Both the position numbers and the translations under genes were made by a program. From positions 1-64,000 of the forward strand of contig JAUMUG010000001.1 in assembly GCA_030530775.1 (NCBI GenBank): a stretch of DNA of 64,000 nt, in the 5' to 3' direction. Numbering within the stretch: the first letter of the stretch is position 1; each line of letters opens with the position of its first letter. The notes below the pieces were generated by a model. That model ran no database searches, was not told the DNA's origin, and saw nothing but the letters and a program-made list of their open reading frames with translations. This DNA comes from Lautropia sp. Its GTDB lineage: Bacteria > Pseudomonadota > Gammaproteobacteria > Burkholderiales > Burkholderiaceae_E. Shown here piece after piece: positions 1 through 7,760 of this stretch.

Positions 1-1
1 A

Positions 2-742
2 TCCTCGACAACCATGCCCGATCACGTGTTGCACTTGACTCTTGAGACCGCCGGGCAGAAACTCTATGACGAAGTGCATTTATCCATTGATAATTTGCTG
101 AGTGCCAAGCAGGTGTTGTTTGATGATGAACAGAACTTAAAGGGTATTTTGCGCATTTCCGCCCCGCCCGCCTTTTCGCCCGTGCTGTCGTGGATCGGTG
201 AATTTCAACAGAAGTTCCCCAATGTGCAAATCCACGTCACGATGACCGAACGAATTTTGGATTTATCCGCAGACGGCATTGATGTTGCTTTTCGCATCGG
301 CGACTTACACGGCGACAATTTTATAGCAAAAAAAGTGCTGACCATCGGTACAAAATGGGTTGGCCACCCTAAATTGCTAGCGCGCTTCGGCGCACCTCAA
401 ACGGTGCAGGATTTGTCAAGATTTCCGCTAGCGGCTTGGGCAAAAAACAACGAAAGCAAAACGGTTATTCAAATGGGCAAAGAAAAAACCGCCTTGCCGT
501 TTTTATTCGCCAGCAATGATATTTGTGCCGTTGAGTATATGATTTTGCAGGGAAAAGCGATTGGGCAAATTTCCGACTTTACGGCAAATCAATGGATAAG
601 CGAACAGCGTTTGGTTGAGATTTTGCCAGGTCTTGAAAAGCCTGATTTTGATGTGTTTATGCTTTATGCTTCACAGCGTTATCCGTCTGCGATTGTGCGG
701 AAATTTGTGGAGTTTGTGCTGGGCGATATTCATGCAGCCTGA
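2..742 (+). CDS. LysR-family transcriptional regulator, 5' end cut by the window edge
   Basis: The frame is open to the left edge, so the start and most of the winged-helix DNA-binding domain lie outside the window. The first visible residues end in a motif of the form LTxxTAGxxLY, which in LysR proteins closes the helix-turn-helix. What follows is the periplasmic-binding-protein-like effector domain: LKGILRIS at the first strand, then a domain of about 190 residues ending near the stop. It would sense a small molecule and control a nearby, often divergent, gene that is not visible here. Base composition is much poorer in GC than anything else in the window and codons such as TTA, AAA and ATT are frequent, so the gene looks acquired from another lineage. 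The ligand cannot be named. Confidence 0.85.
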   Translation, partial: SSTTMPDHVLHLTLETAGQKLYDEVHLSIDNLLSAKQVLFDDEQNLKGILRISAPPAFSPVLSWIGEFQQKFPNVQIHVTMTERILDLSADGIDVAFRIGDLHGDNFIAKKVLTIGTKWVGHPKLLARFGAPQTVQDLSRFPLAAWAKNNESKTVIQMGKEKTALPFLFASNDICAVEYMILQGKAIGQISDFTANQWISEQRLVEILPGLEKPDFDVFMLYASQRYPSAIVRKFVEFVLGDIHAA

Positions 743-949
743 AAGCCTATGCAAAGTGCGTTCTTACCAGGCAAGAGCCCGAGGCGACGTACCGGCCCAG
801 TCCTGACAACCACCTGCGCAGACTGCAGACAAATCGCACAGGCCAAAGCAGAGGGCTCCGCCAAGCGAAATGCTCTTGCCCGCTGCCGCTCACTGCGAGC
901 GCCATGGAGCAGCGGGAGAACCCAGACGGCGGTGATGCGAGCGGTGCGT

Positions 950-1840
950 CTAACTTGCAGCCGGCTCCCGCTCCGTCGACATGGCCTGCCCCATCCGCAC
1001 CGTCTGCCCAGGTTGCCAGTCGCGGTTCAGCTCGGGGGCGGCTTTGGGAAACAGCATCACGACGGTGGACCCCAGCAGGAAGCGGCCCATCTCGACGCCT
1101 TTGTCCAGCGTGATGGCCTCACCATCGGCCGGGTAGTTCCAGTGCCGGACGTGGGCCGGCCGCTCTGTGTTGACCACACCGTGCCAGACGGTGGCCATGC
1201 TGCCGACGATGGTGGCGCCGACCAGCACCAGCACCCACGGCCCCCAGGGCGCGTCGAAGACGCAGACGACCCGCTCGTTGCGGGCAAACAGACGGGGAAT
1301 ACCGGCGGCGGTGGCCGGACTGACCGAGAACAGATCGCCAGGCACATGCACCATCTGCTTGAGGATTCCGGTGCAAGGCATGTGGATACGGTGGTAGTCG
1401 CGCGGACTCAGATAGATGGTTGCGAAGCGCCCATCCCGAAAGCTATTCGCCAGCCCGACATTGCCACCCAGCAGCTCTGTGGCGCTGTAGTCATGGCCTT
1501 TGGCCTGAATGATCCGACCGTGGTCGATCGGCCCCAACTGGCTGACGGCACCGTCGACCGGGCAGATCAATGCGCTGTCGGCCAGCGGGCGCACATCCGG
1601 GCGCAGCGCCCGGGTGAAGAAATCGTTGAAACTGCGATAAGCGGCCGGATCGGAATCCTGCGCCTCGCTCATGTCCACCCCATAGTGGTCGATGAAGCGC
1701 CTGATGACGATCTGGGACAGCACACCCGCCTGCTGGCGCGCCAATGCGCCGAACATCCGGGTCAGCGCCTGCTTGGGCAATAGATACTGGGCAAGAAGAG
1801 ATAAAGATGGCATGAATGCAGAGAGTCGTGAACCGGACAT
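950..1840 (-). CDS. psd: Phosphatidylserine decarboxylase proenzyme
   Basis: Converts phosphatidylserine to phosphatidylethanolamine at the inner membrane, the last step of PE synthesis. The 296-residue protein carries the family hallmarks: PVDGA near residue 95, a YLSPRDYHRIHMP block with the catalytic histidines, and the LGST self-cleavage site. Cleavage between Gly257 and Ser258 would give the beta chain and the pyruvoyl-bearing alpha chain. Length is typical of the soluble-N-terminus betaproteobacterial type. The start at 1840 is the longest; an ATG at 1813 (MPSLSLLAQ) would match related proteins equally well. It is followed by the foreign-looking LysR gene in convergent orientation, and a cupin gene lies upstream on the same strand. 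Confidence 0.95.
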   Translation of the reverse strand: MSGSRLSAFMPSLSLLAQYLLPKQALTRMFGALARQQAGVLSQIVIRRFIDHYGVDMSEAQDSDPAAYRSFNDFFTRALRPDVRPLADSALICPVDGAVSQLGPIDHGRIIQAKGHDYSATELLGGNVGLANSFRDGRFATIYLSPRDYHRIHMPCTGILKQMVHVPGDLFSVSPATAAGIPRLFARNERVVCVFDAPWGPWVLVLVGATIVGSMATVWHGVVNTERPAHVRHWNYPADGEAITLDKGVEMGRFLLGSTVVMLFPKAAPELNRDWQPGQTVRMGQAMSTEREPAAS

Positions 1841-1970
1841 CCGGACTCGGAGACGCGGTCATGGGCAGACCGAAGACCGCCGCCCCCTTTGAGCCGTGAC
1901 GGGTCGGTGGGCAATGGCCACGCCATCGAAACGACAGGCATGATACAACCCGTACCCGACGGCGACGGGA

Positions 1971-2405
1971 TCAACTGCTCACCGGTGTGTCATCCGGCTG
2001 GGCGGCAGGACGGAAGCGTGGCGTGCAGATGGCCAGAAAGATCAGATCACCTGCGCCGATATTGGTGATACGCCGGGAATAGCCGGCCGGGATCATCACC
2101 ACGTCCCCGGGCTCCAGGGCCGAAATGGTGTGGTCGCCCTCGGTGAAGGAACGGTTGGGTCCGACCAGTTCGATCCGCCCTTGTCCCTGCAGCACCACGT
2201 AGCGCTCACAGATATTCTGGAAACGGCGCAACCGGGTTGCAGCGCCGACCTCGACACGAATCCGTGCAATCGACAGATCGGCATCGGCCGGATCATTCAG
2301 CCAATCGGTGATGAAACAGCCCGGTTCGATTCCAGACTCCGAGCGTTTGTCATCCCGCAGGATCAGCGGTTTGGTCACGGCAGTGGCAACTTCAGTCTGG
2401 GCCAT
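1971..2405 (-). CDS. Small cupin-domain protein
   Basis: A 144-residue single-domain protein. Residues 45-130 read as a cupin_2 barrel: an ERYVVLQGQGRIEL strand pair for motif 1 and GDVVMIPAGYSRRITN for motif 2. The canonical metal ligands are only partly kept. Motif 1 has Arg-Tyr where many cupins have His-x-His, and motif 2 has Tyr/Arg instead of the usual His, so metal binding is doubtful and a non-catalytic sensing or binding role is possible. It is transcribed in the same direction as psd, about 130 bases upstream of it, and may be co-transcribed. No substrate can be inferred. Confidence 0.8.
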   Translation of the reverse strand: MAQTEVATAVTKPLILRDDKRSESGIEPGCFITDWLNDPADADLSIARIRVEVGAATRLRRFQNICERYVVLQGQGRIELVGPNRSFTEGDHTISALEPGDVVMIPAGYSRRITNIGAGDLIFLAICTPRFRPAAQPDDTPVSS

Positions 2406-2815
2406 GTACGAGCCTCTCCCCTTTGGTCAACGAATATCCGGCCGGACAGCCACAGTCAAGATACTGGACACAAACACCCCACGCCGACCGGAGCAGTTAC
2501 ACAGTGAGCGCACACTCAGTCGGCGCAGCCCCCACAGGCTGGAAACCAGCGCGCCGGAATGCCCGGGCCGCACAACGATCGCAGCGACGGCAATGTGCCG
2601 GATACTACTGCCCTGCAACCGCTCCCCCCAAGGCCGATGTGCCCCAAAGGCGGAAACGATGTGTAAAACAGACAGTCGGTACTGACCGGCCATCCCCGGT
2701 GACTGGCCAGCCACCCGCCGCCACTCGCCTGCCCGGCTGCATTTGCGCATGCTTATGCTGAACTGCCCCGACTGCCATCCGCCTCGGGGCCGATCCAGTC
2801 GCCCGGAATCCACAG
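2406..2815. other. Gene-free stretch between divergent genes
   Basis: About 410 bases between the cupin gene (leftward) and the GGDEF/EAL gene (rightward). It must hold both promoters. I see no convincing ORF, RNA gene or clear operator; the reading frames here have no family resemblance. Confidence 0.5.
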
Positions 2816-5164
2816 GTGCTGGAGATCTTTTCGATCCGCGATCTATTGGAAGGCAATACCGTGCGCTTGTTTGGCTTGACGCTCAAACCCGTTGCCCAAT
2901 GGCCATATCACAGCCAACTGGGTCTTTGGACTTTCTGCCTGATGGCGGTGCTGTTGCTGGCCCTGCGGGTCGGCATGTACGGCGAGCAGGTCGATCAGGG
3001 CACGATGCCGGCCGCCATCCTGTTTGTGCAAGCCCTGTCGCTGCTGCCGATCATCGGTCTGCTGCATTGTCTGTTCCGGAACCGCCCGCCCCAAACGCTG
3101 CCCAGCGCCCGCTCGCGATGGACCTGGCTGACCATCACGCCGATCGTGGCGGTGAGTCTGAGCTGTGCGCTGCCCTTTCTGAACCCGCAACAGGGACGAC
3201 TGCTGGCCTCGGGTATCGATGCGATGTTGAGCGTGATCGTGGTGATTCAGCTGATCGACACGCTTCGTCGTCAACCCTCGCTCGAAGGTCGGCTGGCCGC
3301 TCTGGCCACGATGATCAGTTCGGGCATGCTGAACCTGACCTTATTAGAAAGTCAGTGGTCACTTTCTTTTATAAGCCCAGTATGGCTGCAACTTGGGATT
3401 ATCGTTGGCCCAATGGGCTGGGTTGCGGCCTTTCTGGCGCAAAGCGCCGGCCGGGAGAAGAAACTGCAGACCTCGCAATCTCAGTTCGAGCACGCAGCGC
3501 TCGCTCTGCACCGCATCTACAACACGTCGCCGGTGGCGCTGCTGAGCCTGGACGGCGAGGCACGGATTCAGCGATGGAACCAGCGTGCGGCCGACGCCTT
3601 CGGTGCCGACCTGATGCAGCATCAGACTCCGCATATCTTTGCCCTGTTGGGCGAGGCCGTCGGACAGCAGCTGTTGGCCGATCTGAAGAAAAACGGCGAG
3701 CACCACAGTGAGCTGACGCTGAGCCGCAATGGCATCGAGAAGGTCTGGGTGCTGGAGGCCCGCATCCGCGATGGCGGCAGCGAACTCGGCATGCACGAGG
3801 TGACGGCCCATGCGCGCCGCGCCGCCACCTTCCAGGAAATCGCCGAACACGATGCGCTGACCGGCACTCCCAATCTGATCGGACTGCGCCGGCTGCTGAC
3901 CAAGCAACTGACACAGATGCGCTCCAGCACGCCACTGAGCTGCCTATATATCGACATCCAGAACTTCAGCCAAATCAATCAGCTGTTCGGCCGTCAGGCC
4001 GGCGATGCCGTACTGCGCACAGTGGCCCAGCAGCTGCAGAAGCACCTGCCGGCCCCCGCCATCTCGGGACGGGTGCGCGACGATCATTTTCTGGTGATTA
4101 TGCCCGGCAGTGAACTGACACTGACCCGGACCCGCGCCAACACGCTGCTGTCGATTCTGGCCCGTACGGCCATCGAGCATCAGGGTCTGTCGATCCATAT
4201 CGATGTGGCACTGGGCGCGGTGGAAAGTGTGGCCGGCATGAACGCCGACCGGCTGATCGAAGCCGCGCGGCTGGCCTGCACGCTGTCGCGTCAGGAAGGC
4301 GCGCCACGCCCCTATGCGGTGATGGCCGACAGCCCGGCGCTGAGCGAGCCGGATGCAACTCAGGCTTTTGGCGGCAACTTACGCCAACACCTGCCCGAAA
4401 ACATGATCCGGCTGTATGGCCAGGCGATCACCTCCCTGCAACAGGATGTGCCGAACCAGTCGCTGACGGTGCTGCCACGACTGCTGGGCGCCAACGGGCA
4501 ACTACAGTTGCCGAACCGCCTGCAGCATGCAGCCTCGCGCCAAGGGGCTTCGGCCATGCTCGACCGTTTTCTGCTGACGCAGATTCTGCAGACGATGGCG
4601 ACCCGTCGCGTGGCACTGCCCACCACGGGTATGGTGATTTTCCGGCTGAGCCCGTTGTCGCTGGCCGAACCCGGCTTCACCGGCAACCTGATCCGGCTGC
4701 TGGGCGCCGATGGCACGGCGGCCAACCGGCTGTGTCTGGAGCTGCCTTCACAGGTACTGGCTTATGACCCGGAAGGCGCCCGCGCCTTCCTGAAGGACCT
4801 GCGGCTGCTGTCGGTGCACTCCGGTATCGATCTGCTCGATTCGAACGACACCCACCTTCCGGTCCATCAGCTGGCGCAGCTACCGATCCGCCACATCCGG
4901 CTGGATGGCCGTCTGTTCTCGGATCTGGAGAACAATCCCTACGCCTGCAAAGAAGTGACGGCAATCAAGGCGATGTGTGAGGTGCTCGGTATCGAATGCC
5001 TGGTCGATCAGGTCAACAATCCGCTCGACCTGCGTCCCCTGCGCGAACTGGGCATCGATCTGGTGCAGGGCAGTGCCGTGGCTGCCGTGCGCCCGCTGGA
5101 AGATGCGCTGTCCGGCCGCGAGGAAGAGCCGCTGCTGCCGATGGGCACATTGATTCCGGTCTGA
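2816..5164 (+). CDS. Membrane-bound PAS-GGDEF-EAL protein with both catalytic sites lost
   Basis: A 782-residue protein with about seven N-terminal membrane segments (roughly residues 15-215), a PAS-like domain (about 225-325), a GGDEF-fold domain (about 335-495) and an EAL-fold domain (about 505-770). The GGDEF signature is replaced by RDDHF near residue 420. The EAL signature is replaced by TVLPRLLG, and the usual DDFG metal loop is replaced by LLDSN. It is therefore unlikely to make or cleave c-di-GMP, and more likely binds it or relays a membrane signal, as known for LapD- or FimX-type proteins. The start is GTG at 2816; a second GTG at 2861 (followed by RLFGLTLKP) is also possible. The segment 3341-3415 uses a run of AT-rich codons unlike the rest. 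Confidence 0.85.
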   Translation: MLEIFSIRDLLEGNTVRLFGLTLKPVAQWPYHSQLGLWTFCLMAVLLLALRVGMYGEQVDQGTMPAAILFVQALSLLPIIGLLHCLFRNRPPQTLPSARSRWTWLTITPIVAVSLSCALPFLNPQQGRLLASGIDAMLSVIVVIQLIDTLRRQPSLEGRLAALATMISSGMLNLTLLESQWSLSFISPVWLQLGIIVGPMGWVAAFLAQSAGREKKLQTSQSQFEHAALALHRIYNTSPVALLSLDGEARIQRWNQRAADAFGADLMQHQTPHIFALLGEAVGQQLLADLKKNGEHHSELTLSRNGIEKVWVLEARIRDGGSELGMHEVTAHARRAATFQEIAEHDALTGTPNLIGLRRLLTKQLTQMRSSTPLSCLYIDIQNFSQINQLFGRQAGDAVLRTVAQQLQKHLPAPAISGRVRDDHFLVIMPGSELTLTRTRANTLLSILARTAIEHQGLSIHIDVALGAVESVAGMNADRLIEAARLACTLSRQEGAPRPYAVMADSPALSEPDATQAFGGNLRQHLPENMIRLYGQAITSLQQDVPNQSLTVLPRLLGANGQLQLPNRLQHAASRQGASAMLDRFLLTQILQTMATRRVALPTTGMVIFRLSPLSLAEPGFTGNLIRLLGADGTAANRLCLELPSQVLAYDPEGARAFLKDLRLLSVHSGIDLLDSNDTHLPVHQLAQLPIRHIRLDGRLFSDLENNPYACKEVTAIKAMCEVLGIECLVDQVNNPLDLRPLRELGIDLVQGSAVAAVRPLEDALSGREEEPLLPMGTLIPV
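3346..3371 (+). other. Intragenic hairpin followed by T-run
   Basis: AGAAAGT at 3346-3352 and ACTTTCT at 3361-3367 form a perfect 7-bp inverted repeat with an 8-nt loop. The right arm runs into TTTT. It resembles a weak intrinsic terminator but lies inside the coding sequence, at the end of the membrane region of the GGDEF/EAL protein. Confidence 0.35.
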
Positions 5165-5216
5165 TCAGGGCAATGGCCCGGCGCAGCCGGTCTCCCCGGC
5201 ACGGACCGAACGATCG

Positions 5217-5549
5217 TCACTGCACACTGATGCTGCGCTGTGCTTCCAGGTTGAAGCCCTGGTCACCTTCCCACATAAACTTCAGCTCCGCACTTTCTCG
5301 CGCGACGAAGGTGAATTCGATGTACGGATTGCGCGACATGGCCGGCCCCGGTTCCCAGGCAAACAACAGAGCATCGCCCAGCCGTGCCTCGAAACGGGTA
5401 ACGATGTTGCGCTGGCGCAGGCTGCCGTCCTGATTCAGGCGCAGACCGGTTTCCATGATGTGACTGATCTGGGCGCGCACACGCAACTGCTCGCCTTTTT
5501 TGGGATTGAGATTGCTGACCCAGATACGCGGTGGTGTCGATGCACTCAT
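5217..5549 (-). CDS. soxZ: Sulfur carrier complex subunit SoxZ
   Basis: A 110-residue protein that pairs with SoxY to form the periplasmic SoxYZ carrier, on whose SoxY cysteine sulfur intermediates ride during thiosulfate/sulfide oxidation. Family features are RIWVSNLNPKKGE at the start, the ISHIMETGLR strand, and the C-terminal FTFVARESAELKFMWEG block. The ATG at 5549 is chosen over the longer frame because GGAGG lies about 9 nt upstream and the protein then begins like other SoxZ. There is no signal peptide, as expected, because SoxZ is exported with SoxY. It lies 14 nt downstream of soxY and is surely co-transcribed with it. Confidence 0.95.
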   Translation of the reverse strand: MSASTPPRIWVSNLNPKKGEQLRVRAQISHIMETGLRLNQDGSLRQRNIVTRFEARLGDALLFAWEPGPAMSRNPYIEFTFVARESAELKFMWEGDQGFNLEAQRSISVQ

Positions 5550-5563
5550 GATGATAAGCCTCC

Positions 5564-6103
5564 TTACATACCACAGCCACTGGCAGCCACGGTCACGGCC
5601 TGACGCGCCTGCAACAACCGTCCATCCTTCATCCTGGCCAACGCATGCACCGTCTGCGACTGGCTCAGTCGAATCCGAACGGCAGCGTCGGCCACACCGG
5701 CCAGCGGGGTGAAATACAACCGGCAGGCCAAGGGAATCGGATTCTTTTCGGCCAGCAGGATCAGTTCCTCGCACCAGTTCTCATCCGAGACCGGCAAGGT
5801 CACCGATACCCGCACCGGTACGGCACTGGGATTGTCGGCCAGTGCCGGCACATCCAGCACCAACCCGTCCGTGCCCGGCTTTTTCCCTTCGGTGAACCGT
5901 TCGAGCGCCTGTCTGAAGGCTTCCGGATTGGGCTGTAGCAACCGCGCCTGTTTGTGAGCCACCGAATCATTCTGGGCTCCGGCAACCCGTGGCAGCCCCA
6001 ACGTGACGGTCAGAGCCGCCGCACCGGCCATGCGGGTGACCAGCTCGCGACGCTGGCGCGCTCGGGGCTCGAGATGAGGGAGAAAAGAATCAGCAGGAAT
6101 CAT
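5564..6103 (-). CDS. soxY: Sulfur carrier protein SoxY with atypical C-terminus
   Basis: A 179-residue protein with a twin-arginine-type export signal (RRELVTRMAG followed by a hydrophobic stretch ending in VAGAQN), then the SoxY Ig-like domain. SoxY normally ends in GGCGG, and the Cys near the C-terminus carries the sulfur substrate covalently. Here the last residues are SGCGM. The cysteine is kept, but the first Gly is Ser and the final Gly is Met. The gene immediately precedes soxZ. The start at 6103 has only a weak ribosome-binding site, but gives the expected signal peptide. Three CCATTG-type half sites lie just upstream. SoxXA, SoxB and SoxCD are not in the window, so this carrier works either with distant Sox genes or with the flavoproteins next to it. 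Confidence 0.92.
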   Translation of the reverse strand: MIPADSFLPHLEPRARQRRELVTRMAGAAALTVTLGLPRVAGAQNDSVAHKQARLLQPNPEAFRQALERFTEGKKPGTDGLVLDVPALADNPSAVPVRVSVTLPVSDENWCEELILLAEKNPIPLACRLYFTPLAGVADAAVRIRLSQSQTVHALARMKDGRLLQARQAVTVAASGCGM

Positions 6104-6109
6104 GAGCAA

Positions 6110-6192
6110 GGCCCATTGACAATGGAAACGATGGGAAGTCCGGCACCGGCAAACGTAAACGTACATATCCCGAACGACCGGCACAATGGGCC
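6110..6192. promoter_or_regulatory. Candidate operator upstream of soxY
   Basis: GGCCCATTG at 6110-6118 is exactly repeated in inverse orientation as CAATGGGCC at 6184-6192. The first copy also forms a 13-bp palindrome (CCATTG-A-CAATGG) at 6113-6125, starting about 10 nt before the soxY ATG. The spacing of about 74 bp between outer copies would allow looping. No regulator gene is adjacent, so the binding protein is unknown. Confidence 0.4.
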
Positions 6193-6236
6193 TGTTCGCA
6201 CGACAAAGTACGGACGGCCCCTGGGACGGCCTGTAA

Positions 6237-7577
6237 TCAGGGCACCAGAAACTCGTTGAAACGGGAGGCGATCCAGGCGAAGTCCTCCTTGACCAGATCG
6301 GGCGAGCGCACGTCGACGTCGACCTGATTCTGAATGACCTGCCCACTGGCGTCGACCTCGTAGTCGAAAATCACCGAAATCGCCTCCTGCGGTTCGATGT
6401 TGACCATCATATAGCAGAGGTTGTCCGGCAGAATCGGCGTGACGGTCTTGCCCTCGATACGCTGGGTCAGATTCTTTGCGACGATTTTGCCGATGGCATT
6501 GGCCACGTGTGCGCTCTTCGGATAGTGGCCGAACTGCGGCGAGATCTGACCCATCGAATCGCCCACCACATAGACGCGGTCATCGGCGCGGGCATGGAAC
6601 AGCCGCGGGTCGATGTCAGCCCATCCGGTCGGCTTGCCGTCTTTGTCTCGACCAATCAGGTCGGCATGCCAAACCAAATCGGCCGCCTGGTGTGGCGGCA
6701 TCAGGATCGCCTCGTCGAAATCGAAATCTCCGGCAGCAGTCTTGATGTGCCGTTTGTAGGGGTCGACCTCTTTGATGCGTGCATTCGGCACGTGCTGGAT
6801 GATGTCCGGATAGAGTTCTTCGAAGGCCTGCTGATAGCCGACGCTGATCGGCGCAAGCCGCGGTTTGGGATCGAGGATGAGGATCTTGCCGGGAATCTTG
6901 TTCCGCTTGATGTGCGCAGCGATCAGACAGGCCCGTTCATAGGGCGACGGCGGGCAGCGGTGTGGCGGGGGTGGCAGCGTCATCACGATCGTGCCACCCT
7001 TGAAGTCGTGCACGCGGCGCTTGAGCGACAGCATCTCGCGATTGGGGATGTAGGCACTGGAATAGTGCATCCGCGTGTAATCGATGGTGCGGAAATCGTC
7101 GCCGAACCAGGCATCGAAGGCATCGCGGATGCCACCCGACAGAATCAGATAGTCATAGTCCAGCCAGCCCAGCGACGTCAGTACCCGGCGCCTGTCGCGC
7201 TCGTAGCGCATCGCCTCGGCCTGCAGCAGCGTGTAACCATAGGTGCGTGCCGGCCGCAGCATATCGCGGTTGACGAAATCGGTGTCGACGATGTCGATCA
7301 GCCATTTGTTGCTCATCGGCCCGGACCAGAAGGTCGGATTGCGCTCGACCAACACGATGTCGGCCTGCGGCAGGGAGTCGCTCAGATAACGAGCGGCCGT
7401 CAGCCCTCCCCAGCCACCACCACAGATGACGATGCGCGGTCCCTTGCCCTTGCGTGGCAGAAAGCTGCTCTTGCCGCTGGCCACGGCCGGTGCCGCGGGA
7501 GCCGCCTGTGCGGCAGCCGGCCATGCGGTCGCCACCGCCAAGGCGGGGGTCATGGAAAGAATCTGACGACGTTTCAT
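6237..7577 (-). CDS. FAD-dependent sulfide dehydrogenase-like flavoprotein (FCSD family), first cysteine lost
   Basis: A 446-residue exported flavoprotein of the flavocytochrome-c sulfide dehydrogenase family. The N-terminus (MKRRQILSMTPAL, then Ala-rich) looks like a Tat signal. The FAD-binding motif VICGGGWGGLTAARYL sits at about residues 50-65, a second conserved block RCPPSPYERACL follows, and VVGDSMG marks the second FAD contact. FCSD enzymes oxidise sulfide using a pair of redox cysteines. The second (Cys388 in LCYMM) is present, but at the first position the usual T-C-x-x-S-N is S-G-P-M-S-N, with Gly86 in place of Cys. The start at 7577 gives the signal peptide. It lies upstream of soxYZ on the same strand. 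The chemistry may differ from classical sulfide dehydrogenase. Confidence 0.85.
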   Translation of the reverse strand: MKRRQILSMTPALAVATAWPAAAQAAPAAPAVASGKSSFLPRKGKGPRIVICGGGWGGLTAARYLSDSLPQADIVLVERNPTFWSGPMSNKWLIDIVDTDFVNRDMLRPARTYGYTLLQAEAMRYERDRRRVLTSLGWLDYDYLILSGGIRDAFDAWFGDDFRTIDYTRMHYSSAYIPNREMLSLKRRVHDFKGGTIVMTLPPPPHRCPPSPYERACLIAAHIKRNKIPGKILILDPKPRLAPISVGYQQAFEELYPDIIQHVPNARIKEVDPYKRHIKTAAGDFDFDEAILMPPHQAADLVWHADLIGRDKDGKPTGWADIDPRLFHARADDRVYVVGDSMGQISPQFGHYPKSAHVANAIGKIVAKNLTQRIEGKTVTPILPDNLCYMMVNIEPQEAISVIFDYEVDASGQVIQNQVDVDVRSPDLVKEDFAWIASRFNEFLVP

Positions 7578-7760
7578 CGTAGTACACACCTTTTCGGGTT
7601 GAAAGACGACTGGAATGGATGAAAGCAACGGATTCGCGCCCTGGGCAAGGCACAAACCGCAACGATACCGGGCGTGTCGCGAGGATTGGCAACACAGTCA
7701 TGAGGATGCAGATGAGGGTGAAGATGCGCTTGCACTGGCACACGACTTCCAGGACGGCAC

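Noticed and set aside
754-762. AAGTGCGTT near the end of the LysR gene, resembling the Pasteurellaceae uptake sequence AAGTGCGGT
   Set aside because: One mismatch and a single occurrence; a 9-mer with a mismatch is expected by chance and cannot show the donor.
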